From Dryococelus australis (Eukaryota; Arthropoda; Insecta; Phasmatodea; Phasmatidae), in NCBI GenBank assembly GCA_029891345.1, contig CM057009.1, positions 86,351,916-86,415,915 of the forward strand: a stretch of 64,000 bases of DNA, written 5' to 3'. The first letter of the stretch is position 1. Each line of letters opens with the position of its first letter. The notes below the pieces were generated by a model that saw nothing but the letters and a program-made list of their open reading frames with translations, was not told the origin of the DNA and made no database searches. The translations under genes were made by a program, and so were the position numbers. Below are positions 11,579-22,205 of this stretch, piece by piece.

Positions 11579-12062
11579 ACTAACAAATAAACCTTGTGGT
11601 GGGAGATCCCCCAGGAACATATCTAGGTTCTCTTTGATTCCTTGCCACTACATTTAGGGGCTTTGATTGCAACACGTGGGGCTTCACACCAAACTGAATT
11701 CTCAAGGACAGAGATAATGTACAGTTCTGTAATCCTAATATATTGTGTATTGTCATCTATCTAATCTGTGGTATAAAGTTCATTTCAATCACATGTATCC
11801 TTCTTGGTGTTGCATTTTTGACAATTGTTAGTGTAAATGTATGTTTCCATAAAAAAAAATCATATGTGGTTCAATTCCTCTGTCCATGCACATGTTTGGA
11901 AGTCACTATGCTGCAAATTACTGGCCTTGTACATACTATCATTGACCAAAAACTGTATTTTGTGATATGAAACCGTTGCAGATATTTTGGTGGTGTCCAC
12001 GTTAGGTGGATCAACCTGTAAAATGTACTAATTCTTATAAATTATTTTTTAAATTGATTTAC
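11579..12062. other. No feature recognised
   Basis: Probably the 3' non-coding part of the preceding Tc1 element, then anonymous AT-rich DNA. Confidence 0.3.
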
Positions 12063-12790
12063 AGGATGTTGCAAAATTGCATGTCAGTACTTCAGGGGAA
12101 CATTCCTCACATCTGGAGGATGAAAAAATGTTACATGGACATAGGTCCACAAACACTTTGATTCTTTACTATAGCCCGTAATACATAATGTACAGTGTAT
12201 GGCCCGCAGGCTGGATCATGTCACTGTGGAATGCCATCACAGCTGTAATTGGTAGCCCCATACCAGCCCCCGAGAAGCACTAATGTGAATCCACTAAACT
12301 TTTATTTATGGGGACATTTAAAGGCACTTGTGTATGCAACCCCAATGGACAATTTGGGCACCCTCCATAATTGATTGTGTTGGGTTGCGAAACTATCAGG
12401 AATTTTGCAGAGATGCATCAATGCATCTGGGTGTCCATGCAATGGTGTGTTGATGGATGTGTTTGTGCTAATGGAGAGCATTTTGAACATTTCCTTTAGT
12501 GCCGATAATAAGCTTTCACACGTTTGTAATTACTTCCTATGCAATTCCTATTGTTCTAGGTGTATGTCATAGTGTGAGGTGCCGTGTATCATGCAAACAA
12601 ATGCTGCGATGGTATTCCACAGTACCGTGATCCAGCTTGTGGGCCATACACTATACTTTATGTATTACAGGCTATAGTAAAGAAACAAAGTGTTTGCGGA
12701 CCTATTTTCATATAACATTTTTTCATCCTCCAGATGTGAGGAATGCTTCCCTGAACTATTGACATGCAATTTTACAACATCCCGTGTATC
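12063..12790 (+). mobile_element. Foldback element, about 185-bp inverted arms around a transposase fragment
   Basis: The left arm 12063-12244 is the reverse complement of 12602-12790 at roughly 85-90% identity, estimated by eye. Shared landmarks include CATCTGGAGGATGAAAAAATG and CTTTACTATAGCC. The arms enclose the C-terminal part of a DDxD transposase. The structure is either an element with long subterminal inverted repeats or two fragments of one element in opposite orientation. The right arm abuts a LINE fragment at about 12790. Confidence 0.75.
12245..12500 (+). pseudogene. IS630/mariner-like transposase, C-terminal fragment
   Basis: The plus strand encodes VNPLNFYLWGHLKALVYATP at about 12290-12345, then a helical tail ending ANGEHFEHF in another frame. 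This matches the last catalytic block and tail of insect DDxD transposases (usually SPDLNPLDFYLWGHLK). The Asp is replaced by Asn, which should abolish catalysis. Only about 80 codons remain, framed by the inverted arms. Confidence 0.7.
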
Positions 12791-13631
12791 ATAAATTTGT
12801 TTAACATGATTTAAGAAAATTGTTGAAAACTTCTGCACCAGTACAGAAGACATTGGTTCTGGCAGCAGTTTTGTTTGTTCTCTCAATGTGTTTTTTGTGA
12901 TGGTTTCTAATAGTGTATTTCTTGTAATCTGAATTTATACTGAAATCCCTCAAATTGTTTTTAATATATAAAATAGTTCTGTATGTGTAAATACATGGAA
13001 TAAGGAACAACTGTAATAAATTAAATGTTCCCTAGAGTAAGTTGAGACATTTATTCATTATTATATAGATTGATCTTTTCTGTAATATAAACTGTCTTTC
13101 AGTTGGAATTAGGTTACTATTACTGTATAAAACTATACCGTAAATTATATTGGAGTAAAATAATGAAAAGTTAGCCATTCTTAAACAAATATAATTACAT
13201 GTTTTAGCTAACCTTAAGGTCAAAATACCAGAATTAGAAGTTTTTGAAGTTATTTAATTGGGGCTTCCAAATGAAATAAATCCCTATAATCAAATATACC
13301 AAAGAATTGGGTCTCACATGACTGAGTTAATATTTCATTATTTAAGCTTTAAGTATTATTGTTGGTGTAGTTTTGTTTCAACATAATTATTGTTTCCATA
13401 TTGCTGGTATTTATTTGTGTATTGTGACAGAAAATGATTACCAAATGGGTTGACAATTTCAACTGGATTGTTGGTTACTTCACCATTTATTGTTGTACAA
13501 CTTATTTTATCATAACCTACTTTATTATTGTAAGAAAATTGCAGAATCGAGGAACCACCATCAAAAATATGACTAATAGCATTTATAATTTGTAATATTG
13601 AGCATAAACATATTAATGGCACAGGTGTCAA
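12785..13631 (-). pseudogene. Jockey-type LINE reverse transcriptase, linker and C-terminal fragments
   Basis: Reading from 13631 leftwards, the first block contains TTINGEVTNNPVEIVNPFGN followed by HFLSQYTN. That is the pattern between endonuclease and reverse transcriptase in Jockey-like proteins (I...T...EIANxFNxYF). From 13223 leftwards come FSLFYSNIIYGIVLYS, ILQKRSIYII, IPCIYTYRTILYIKNNL, YTIRNHHKKH and EVFNNFLKS, the thumb and C-terminal region. The catalytic palm with its FADD-type motif is missing between about 13230 and 13350, so an internal deletion joined the two parts. One in-frame stop lies near 13030. No poly(A) tail was identified. Confidence 0.65.
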
Positions 13632-15110
13632 ATATTGAAGGCTGTTGGCAAAATGTTATCATAATTAGAATGCATTACACTTTGTGTATCATACATACTA
13701 ATTTTTGTGTAGTAAAGAAATTGTAAACTGTGCTTATAGATTTGATTTAGATAGTAGTAATTAATGTTCAGTGTTAAAATTTTTTATCACTTCTTTTATA
13801 TAATTGATGACTAATAAGAAAATTTAGTATTTTTTAGAATGATGTAAGTACATTCATAGTATTAACTGTTGAGCATTTCTCATTACAATAGAAAACAAAT
13901 TTGTATAGTATCAATAGAAAAACACTATTTATTTTATTCAAAAAAAAAGATAAAGAAATAATATGAACTATACCTTAAAAAAATTATTGTACTAAAATAA
14001 AAATATTACATGAATAATTTTTTGTCTATGCCAGAAATTCACAATATGCCAGATACCAATCTGCCACTCACTGTTTTTTTTTATCTTACAGCAAAGGGGC
14101 AAGGGGACTGTTGTTAGCCAGAGAGCATGAGCCACTATCTCTCTTCACTCAACACTACAAAATCCTCTGGCCCCCACAACTCAATCTATACCTGAATCCA
14201 AACCAAATATGAAAAAAAAATCCAAAGTGGCCGCTCCATCATACCTTAAGCAATAATCTTATTCAACAAAACCATCTCAACCTCTTTCCACTCTTGGAGT
14301 GAGAACATCACTACTTTCTTTGTGTGATTTTGAAGCATTGAATATTTGTTAAGAGGGCGGGTGGGGGGGGCTGTTTATGCTTACTCATTGCACGAGAGCA
14401 CACATGAGACCTATTAAAGTTCAATGCTAGGGTGGTAACTGAGAACAGATTTGGAATGGCCTATGGGAATGCTGTGTTTTGTGTAAGTCGATTATCTGAA
14501 CATTGAATTCAGCACATCAACAGAAAAAAAACAAACAATATTTGATTTAGGTTTAAAGGGATTAAATTAATTAAAAGAATAATTAATATGAGAATAAAGT
14601 TTTTTCCAAGCACTATGATTTATTTTAATTTTTCTCTTATATTAGCTTTAACAAATGAAGCGTAGTATTTCTTAGTAACAATCTCCAAATGGGTAAAACA
14701 ATGAAAAACTCATAATCACACAAAGGTACAATTTAATTGATTATTACACATTATGATTTCAGAACTCTGTAAAGTAGATAAATACAATTTCATAAAACCA
14801 AAGAACCTTGATAAATTGCCACAACAGTATGAAACTTATCAAAAGACAGTTGTTAATCCCTCCAGAAGTAAGTAAAATTGATGTGACTGTTGTTATTATG
14901 ACTGGTATGCCTTAAGAAAATACTATTAAGAGAAACTGAATTTTTTTGGGGAGGGGGGGGGGGATGTAATGGGCAGTTCAATAATAATACCTCAACCTTT
15001 TACCTAGATTCTCTCAATGCTCAGTTGCTAACACCACTATTACATTATGTGTTACAAGTCATTTCAAAACTGTAAGCACTGTAGCTGATTAATTTAGTCT
15101 TATAATAATA
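13632..15110. other. No gene recognised; low-complexity AT DNA
   Basis: Very AT-rich to about 14040, then mixed anonymous DNA. A G-rich tract lies at about 14949-14962. No transposase or reverse-transcriptase motif was seen. Confidence 0.4.
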
Positions 15111-16243
15111 CAGTAAAACCCCTCCATTATGGCCCCATTTATTATGACCACCTCTCTATTACGACCCAATCCCGAGGAACCGTGAAAAGTTTGGTTCGAA
15201 AAAGTCAAAAATTTGAGGCACGTCTAAAAATAGATACAGTAATCCCACGGTCTCAGTTATGCACGGATTGGTTTTGTAGAGGTTTTCTCCAATTGCGGTA
15301 CTAGTTTCTATTATCTACGGTTTTCAGTGTAGGGAAAACTAGCCCTTAATGATGTTAGTGGTTGCGCATTTCTCAAGCTATAGACTGTTCATGGTAAAGT
15401 GAGCACTTTTGATGGCATGGTTACTTTTTCCTTTCAGCCATTTCTTATCCTTTAAATATCATTTTAAAAACACTCTGAAGTTAATGTCTATGGCTAGAGT
15501 AAAGCATACTTATTGACTATTATTCCAAATGAGAGGGCTTTCAAAAGTGCTCACTTTACCATGAATGACCTTTAACATCATAGACTTTGACACTGCTTGT
15601 TCCAAGCAGTGCGAAGCAATAAATTACTTAATGCTAGAGGGGGACACTGGTGTATTGTCCGTGGAAGCTCGATTGGCAAGGGGGGTGGGGGGATGTTGCA
15701 GGCTGGGTCAATAAGGATTCTTTGTCGTAGTCACATGTCACTGCCTCTGCCTTACCCTCTCTCTCTTCTTTCGCTTCCATTGTCCCTCCTCTTTTGCTGT
15801 AAAAACAGCATCACATTACACAGACTAGTTTCTTAATTAGTGTATGTATGATAACTTCAAATTTAATTGAATGCCCTTTTTTTAATTATTATTTTTAATT
15901 TTATAGGTGCCCATGCCTATGTAATATGCTAATTTTTTTATGTTAAGCAATTGTTCTTTTTTACTTGTGAAGTCAATTTTATATGTAAAGTGAATAAAGA
16001 TAAGTGTGTTTAAATAAATGTGTTATGTTACCGGTACCATATAATAGCGATGTGTGTGTATAGGTAACGTTAAAAGTTTTTAATGAAAAATTCGGGATGA
16101 TTAATCATTCAAGTAGACCGCACTAAATATTTATATTCCCGTAAACATTGCTGCGTCTCATTTTCCGAATTTTTTATTACGACCACCTCTATTACGACCC
16201 TATTCTTGGGAACCGTAGAGGTCGTAATAGAGAGGTTCTATTG
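15111..16243. mobile_element. pogo/Tigger-like MITE, 1.13 kb
   Basis: Terminal inverted repeats CAGTAAAACCCCTCCATTAT (left) and CAATAGAACCTCTCTATTAC (right, read inwards) are flanked by TA on both sides (15109-15110 and 16244-16245), the target of the Tc1/mariner-pogo group. Subterminal repeats of the type ATTACGACC follow both ends, and GAGGAACCGTG on the left mirrors GGGAACCGTAGAG on the right. No transposase is inside, so the element is non-autonomous. A second MITE is nested at 15388-15565. Confidence 0.8.
15388..15565. mobile_element. 178-bp MITE with 25-bp perfect terminal inverted repeats
   Basis: The 25 bases at 15388-15412 (beginning TTCATGGTAAAGTGAG) are exactly complementary to 15541-15565. 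The repeat itself contains a small palindrome, AAAGTG AG CACTTT. Perfect arms inside a degraded host element suggest it arrived later. The superfamily is unknown, because no clean target duplication is visible. Confidence 0.75.
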
Positions 16244-16656
16244 TAATAATAACAGCAATAATAATTTATTTCCTTTAAACCATTGTACACTTAAAGGAAT
16301 GTAATGTGCAAAACGTAATTAATGTGCAAAATGTAATGTTTATTTGGTGGATGCTTATAAGATATTAATAAAAATAATTGTTTTAAACAATGCTTACAGC
16401 TAAGTTTTTATTTAAATTTTATTTAATGGTGATTTAAAATGAAATTTTATATTTTTATTAACATCATAAAAATCTGTAATTTAGGAACCTCATACTTTGT
16501 TTACTTTTGCCATAGTAATGGAATGATAAACGTGCAGGGCACTAGCCAATTAGTGAGGAAAAGCTTGTTTTGTGTTCGGTCCTCTTCTTTGTAAGGGTTC
16601 CTGGGAAGCCGATGTGGTCTCTCTTGTAGTGTATTAGTTTTGAAATAATTTATGAG
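16244..16656. other. No feature recognised
   Basis: AT-rich spacer between the pogo-like MITE and repeat R1 copy B. Confidence 0.4.
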
Positions 16657-18319
16657 TTTCACACTTTGACGCCATTGGTGAGACACGAGACGAACAATGA
16701 CACAAATACTTACTGGTAATCTGGGCACCAACGGTGCTTCCCAATCACCGCACTATTGAGACTGAGGGTTCTCAGGGATGCTGTGGGCTCTGTGTGTCCG
16801 TCTCACCCATGCGTACTTACAAACACATGGGCAATACTAAACTTTTTACTAAACATCACTGAAAATAAACATGTAATAACACATGTGGCTAGAACACTGT
16901 TACTACTAAATAAAATATATAAGTTCACTGTAGACTTGTTTTTATTGTTATTATGCATACACATCAACGTGCCAATGAAAGTATGGTTAATCTTGGTCAT
17001 GGCTAGCCAATTTGGCTTGGGTGCTCCCCCGCCCGCAATTACTATAGCGCACATCTAGATGGATGTTCTCACCGAGATGCATGAAAGCACAGCCTTTACA
17101 AGGGAAGAGAGCCGACAGACGCTAGGGTGGACTGACGGTTTTTACCTGAAAACAGGACATGGAGAATTACAAATGAAACCCCTGATACATTAACACGTGT
17201 GATTACTCGGCATCACTAACGCAAACTCGTCTGGACTCGCCCTCCAGCACGTGGGTAGTGTGGTGATGGCCTATACACAGAGCCGGCCAAGACGGGAATA
17301 ATTGCACCCTACACTAATTACAAAATTACATAAACCCTTAAATGATACATGAAACAAGGTGGGTCAGGAGATGAATATATACAAGAAACACACACATGTG
17401 TGAAAACAAGCTTAGATGGCGCGGATGCCGCTGGATGAAGTTCGTAGCGGACCACATGGTGCAGGTGAAATTGCAATATTTCTGTGAAAATATTCAAACA
17501 CAAAAAATAGCCTTAAATACATACATAAAAATAAGCTCGTAAAATTGCGTGTTGTAGTAATGCAGAAGTTACAATGAAACACCATAAAAATAAGCGGATG
17601 ACGCCTGATTCAAGTTGCGCAGGTCGTGTGATCTCACCGACATCTTTCTCCTCCTTCTCCTCAATTAAATCAAAAATGCCACAAGAGCGCAAGAAATTAA
17701 TAAAGCGGAAGCATAATGCTGGGGAGAATATCTTGCAAAACGTACGCAAGCAAAGGTTAACTGGTAAAGTAAATTAACTATGGAAACCTAAATCAGTGAA
17801 CAACAGTTGTAATGCGTACGTGACAGTGTCTTACCTCACCAGCTCTCCTTGACAGACCGTCCAGAGATAAGCGTCGCTCGGACCTATCATGGCCGCCTAC
17901 GGGGTTTACATAAGCGGAAGTGCTATGCACGCCTAGTGAAATATTTTATTATTGAAAATAAAATGGCACAAATTAAATTTTGTATTGTTTTACAATTCTA
18001 TAATTTTCGTATGAATTTCAATATTATTTTAGTATCTCTTTATTATGCCGTTCATGCCGGAGTATTAAGTGATCTTAATCTTGGTGCTACGGGCACTTTG
18101 AATTTTATAATCAATCAGTTTAAAAATAGTAACAAACACTTGAACAGATTTTAAGACATACTAAACACTGCAAATACAATAAAACACATTTTACACTGAA
18201 AATAAAATTTATACAAAAGTTCAAAATTATTGGCCTCTGCGCATGTGCGGGACACGTGACACATGCATGGTGAGCGCCATCATGGGCTCTAGCACCGCTG
18301 GCTGTTAGCCGGCATCAAC
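16657..18319. repeat. Dispersed repeat family R1, copy B
   Basis: Aligns along 1.66 kb with 3818-5763 in the same orientation. It ends in a hairpin GCTGGC/GCCGGC with the loop TGTTA at 18297-18313. Compared with copy A, two base pairs of that stem differ but pairing is kept through wobble. The left GGTGAGAC...GTCTCACC pair is also kept. This copy holds a clean small candidate exon at 17676-17763. It is about 280 bp shorter than copy A. Confidence 0.7.
17676..17763 (+). CDS. Candidate first exon inside repeat R1 (basic peptide)
   Basis: An ATG at 17676 opens a frame rich in Lys and Arg (MPQERKKLIKRKHNAG, then a stretch ending RKQRLT) that runs into a CTG|GTAAAG splice-donor-like junction at 17763/17764. 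The homologous stretch of copy A, about 5130-5205, keeps much of the DNA but not the frame. It could be the DNA-binding N-terminus of a transposase split by introns. No downstream exon was recognised, so this remains a weak call. Confidence 0.25.
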
Positions 18320-18629
18320 TTTACCAAGATCAAGAGGATATGGAAGACCCACAACCATCAAAATACGTCTATAAAGTCCTTGGTCAAGCTACATGTGCAG
18401 TAGATTTTAGGTGATATGTCTGCATTATGGTTGCCCTGCGTATGTTAAGATTCCATGGTCTGCCCAGGGACAAAATTAATTATACAGTGCCAGAATGATG
18501 TGCAATGGTCAATGTTCAGATTGTGCTGAGCACATTATCATTAAAACATGTAGTGTTAAGAACAAAACATAGGCAAACAAACAAACACACTTCCCTTGGA
18601 AATACAAACAATTAAATCATCTCAAAATC

Positions 18630-18850
18630 AATACCATCAAGGCGAACCAGGATCAATTCCCGGCCATAGTTACTCCTGGATTTTCACAAGTGTGAATCAT
18701 GCTGGACGATGCTGCTGGTTGATGGGTTTTACAGGTGATATCCCATTTCCCCAGCAGTTTAATTCTGGCGCTGTTCCATTCTCACCTCATTTCACCCTCA
18801 TTGGCTGTCAAGATCTCGCTATTCATAGCTGCTCAAATCTATTTACTCAA
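18630..18850 (+). repeat. tRNA-derived SINE, copy 2
   Basis: The head keeps a B-box-like GGATCAATTCC (about 18651) preceded by AAGGCGAACC. The body shares ATTCTGGCGCTGTTCC, TTTCACCCTCAT and TCAAGATCTCG with the copies at 9268 and 33588. The A-box part is absent or too diverged to call. A RNA polymerase III-type retroposon mobilised by LINE machinery. Confidence 0.65.
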
Positions 18851-19296
18851 AATCAAGAATAAATTAAGAAATAATTACTGTAGACAACAATGAAACAAGA
18901 CAAAAACAGCTAATTGCATTTTGAAAGAATGACATCTCATTTCTTTTAAATGTCTTTAATTTTTATTATAAGTTAGACCTGTATTTAATTACTATCCTGA
19001 ATTTGGGTTCATGTAGGCAGGAAGTTGCAGTTTTGAATTTAAATAAGTGCGTTTTCTGCGTACTCCGCCGCAGTCACTGCAGTAACACATGACACATCAT
19101 TGACTCCAGCCTTCGTCCCTCAGGTACAAACGTTGCTCTCACACTGTCCGGTGTTCAGTTTGAATCCCATAAGGTACTTCACTGCTCATGTTGCATGGCT
19201 TTTGTAGCTAAATTTAAGTTCTTACATCACATATGGCACTTATTCCTAAGATGTATTTAGTGGGTCTACATACTATCGACATTTATTACACACATA
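18851..19296. other. No feature recognised
   Basis: AT-rich DNA. GTTTGAATCCC near 19160 resembles a B box but has no matching A box. Confidence 0.3.
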
Positions 19297-20250
19297 AAAG
19301 TCATTGTTAGCAGGCATTCAGTGTCGTAAACGTTTCTTGCAAACAAGTAATTTTCATAAGTATCTATCTAGATCCACATATACTGCAGTATCTAAACCTT
19401 TTAGTTTCATCTGAAATATCAGTCTCCCAATAGCACCAAACCCAACTATTGTCTTTAAATAATACATTTATAACACTTAACACTTTAGGAAACATTGGCC
19501 TCTCCAAGCAAACTCTGACAGCAGTTTGAGCTAACTCCAAAGAGTAGTAATAATTGAGGGGGTGATATATCTGTTTTTGTTCTATTAAATAAGTGGCTCA
19601 TATGTTCTCCGAATAATATTACTTGAATAAAGCAAACATTAGTATTTCTTTCAGGTTCCATTTGCACTAATCTTAACATCTTAGATATGTAGGATGATGT
19701 TAATTTGTTTGTACTTAATTATAAAAAAAAAAAAATGAATTTTTTGAATATACACAAATTTCTAAACAGTATATCAGGATCATATAATAATACTTAAAAA
19801 TTATATTTTGCGGATGAAATAAGAATAGTACAAATCATTTTGAATAATTTTTTTTTTCAAAATGTATTAAAAAGAAATAAATTATGTATTTTTTGAATGT
19901 TTTGTATAACCTGTCAAATGAAAGTCCATCAAAATAGCTTTCAAATTTGAGTTTCCTAGTATTATCTGTTGCACAGTTAAAACCACTTTCATAATCAAAT
20001 ACATACATAGCTCCACTTACTTTTGGAAATTTTCAAAAATGAAGTTAAAATAACCACCTACTAAAAATCTGTGCTATGTGCATATTTTCACATTCTTGTT
20101 TCAGGTTACAGGGTGATACTTTCATAAATGTATGCATTACATGTTTACTCTTGTGACATGCTGCTAACTTGTGGTGTATGTAGAAGACTGTGGTCCTAGC
20201 CCTTTTTTGATGAAATATAAGTTATTGTAAAAAAAGAGTAATTTCAAATC

Positions 20251-21116
20251 AAGTTATATCCACTTTTATGAAAAATTGGGGTTGTCATCTCTATGTACAG
20301 TTTAAAATTACGTACAACTTGTACAGTTACATTTGGTGCAAAAGAAGTTATATTTTCGCACAGATTGAGTTATATCCAAAAATCAGTTCACTGCAAAATA
20401 AAGTTATATCCTATATTGCTGTTTGCATTACAGAGCAAGCGCTTCATGTGCATTATCTGATAACTACAGTGACAATGTTTAGTTTGTGGGTGAATGAGAG
20501 TGACTGATTTATTGTGTATAATCTGTGGTATTTCATTGTAAACATTATTCATTGACTGCTTTGGTGATTGGCGTATGATGTAATATTTGGACGAGTTGTT
20601 GACAGTTGGAGTTGGAAATGCAGGATCGAGAAAACTAAAACAGAATGGAACTGACAGAGACAAAAGGAAGAACTCTCGGTACAGCAATCCATTTGCTGTT
20701 ATGAACTCATTTCAATGGAAGTCACAATGATGAATACACAACAACAAAAATGTTACAAGGTCAGTTTTTGAATGTTTTAAAGTGACCAAAACTGATGTGT
20801 TGGCACTCTGAGAAAAACTGTTTTGCAATACTAGTAATGCTGATCAAGATAGATTAATTTTGATGTGTACTACAGTGCAAGCAGCTACTGGAAGTAGAAC
20901 TGCAGAAACTGATCATAAACAAAGTAGGTCTCAATCATGCATGCATTACTCTTCTTGCAAACATAAATTGTAACATTAACTGCTCCTTTAATGTTGTTGC
21001 TTACTATGTGAAATAAGTTTTATCAAAATTCATTTAAAAATAAGTTACATCCTATATTATTGTTCTGTTCAAACAAGCTATATTCTACCTTTACCTTCAA
21101 AGTAAATTATATCCAC
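20251..21116 (+). repeat. Dispersed AAGTTATATCC motif cluster
   Basis: AAGTTATATCC or a one- or two-base variant occurs about seven times in the same orientation: near 20251, 20345, 20368, 20401, 21042, 21074 and 21105. The spacing is irregular, so it is not a simple tandem array. The cluster lies in the part of the left piggyBac copy that has no counterpart in the right copy. Confidence 0.5.
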
Positions 21117-21837
21117 AATGTTTTAATTAATACCTAAAATTTTAATCCCAATTCCAGACTCTAATATTATATATAAACAAGTGTGTATGGTGGTCCATAT
21201 TCAGACATTAATTATAAAGACACTATGTTAGAATAATCTTATGCTTGTGGTTTTTGCCCATTTCTCACATTTTTATAATATGTATAGAATGTGATTTGCA
21301 ATTATGCTCTTCGTATGTAAAGTTTTATGTGCATAGTGCATACTGTAACTTCAATGAAACAAATAATTCTTAACACATTTTCCTCTATAATAAAGTTTTC
21401 TCTTACTTTAAATTTATATTACAGTTAAAGAAAAGTGGTGACAAGTAAAAACAATTACTTTCGATGCAGTGATTTTGAATTATACATCATGTGATTGCAA
21501 CTTTGTATGTGAAGCAAAATAATTTATGCACCATTTTTTGTTTGAGAAAACTGAATTTTTTCCTTTCAGTGATTTATTACAATTATTAAAAATGTTGGCA
21601 AATATAAACAAAAACAGCTATTTTAATTTATGTAATAGTAATGTCACTGAAAAAAATAATAATTTAGGCATATTTTACTGTCTACAAAATATGCATTTTG
21701 CATTCAATATGATACATTCAGGAAAAATTGTTGATTAGTGAATGCAATTACTTTTGAACAGATTATTTTTAATTTTAGAATGCAAGGGACAGTAATAATG
21801 ATTACATCGGGCGCTACTGAAGGTAAAGTGAAACAAA

Positions 21838-22140
21838 TATATGAGCTTATATACAACTGAATCAGATGATTTGGGAAGTGATTTTGACACAAATTATTTT
21901 GTTGACTGCAATGATGCCAGTTTTACTGAGAAAACATTAAAAAAAAAGTGATCAAAATTTGTGATGCTGAGAATAAATTCAATTGGGTAAGTGAATAGTT
22001 TGCTCCAAAGGCAAATCAAATAAACTTTCTGGATTTCATTCTGAAATCTTAGACATAAACAGTGAATCTCAAATGCTAGAATATTTTGGATGTCTTGTCA
22101 CCAAAAATTTAGCAGAAGATAAACTAAAGAAACTAACAGG
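21838..22140 (+). pseudogene. piggyBac-like transposase, N-terminal fragment
   Basis: The frames read an acidic start (TESDDLGSDFDTNYFVD), then NWVSE and FAPKANQINFSGFHSE, then a stretch ending EYFGCLVTKNLAED. This follows the piggyBac pattern W...F.P....F.G..G, then a short spacer, then F..LV...L. The catalytic RNase-H core is absent downstream. At least two frameshifts are present. A degraded homologue lies on the minus strand at about 30230-30500. Confidence 0.55.
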
Positions 22141-22205
22141 TATTTTTCTGATGTTATTAAATTTTTAACCATACCAATTTTTCAAGACTGAACAAATGAA
22201 ATGAG

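Larger units (their letters stand above)
19297..22205 (+). mobile_element. piggyBac-type element, left copy (coding strand plus)
   Basis: Matched in inverted orientation by 30205-31955. Shared landmarks include the CTCCAAAGAGTAGTAA/TACCACTCTTTGGAG region (19535 and 31715), CTCCCAATAGCACCAAACCC (19423), the block with ATCTGTTGCACAGTTAA (19967), GCTGCTAACTTGTGG (20160) and GATGATTTGGGAAGTG (21863). The left copy carries about 1.1 kb extra (roughly 20200-21350) that is rich in a repeated AAGTTATATCC motif. The transposase N-terminus is near its right end and the rest of the gene is missing. Confidence 0.65.

Noticed and set aside
17849..18154. 101-codon frame in repeat R1 copy B
   Set aside because: Not conserved in copy A; its second half is AT-driven.
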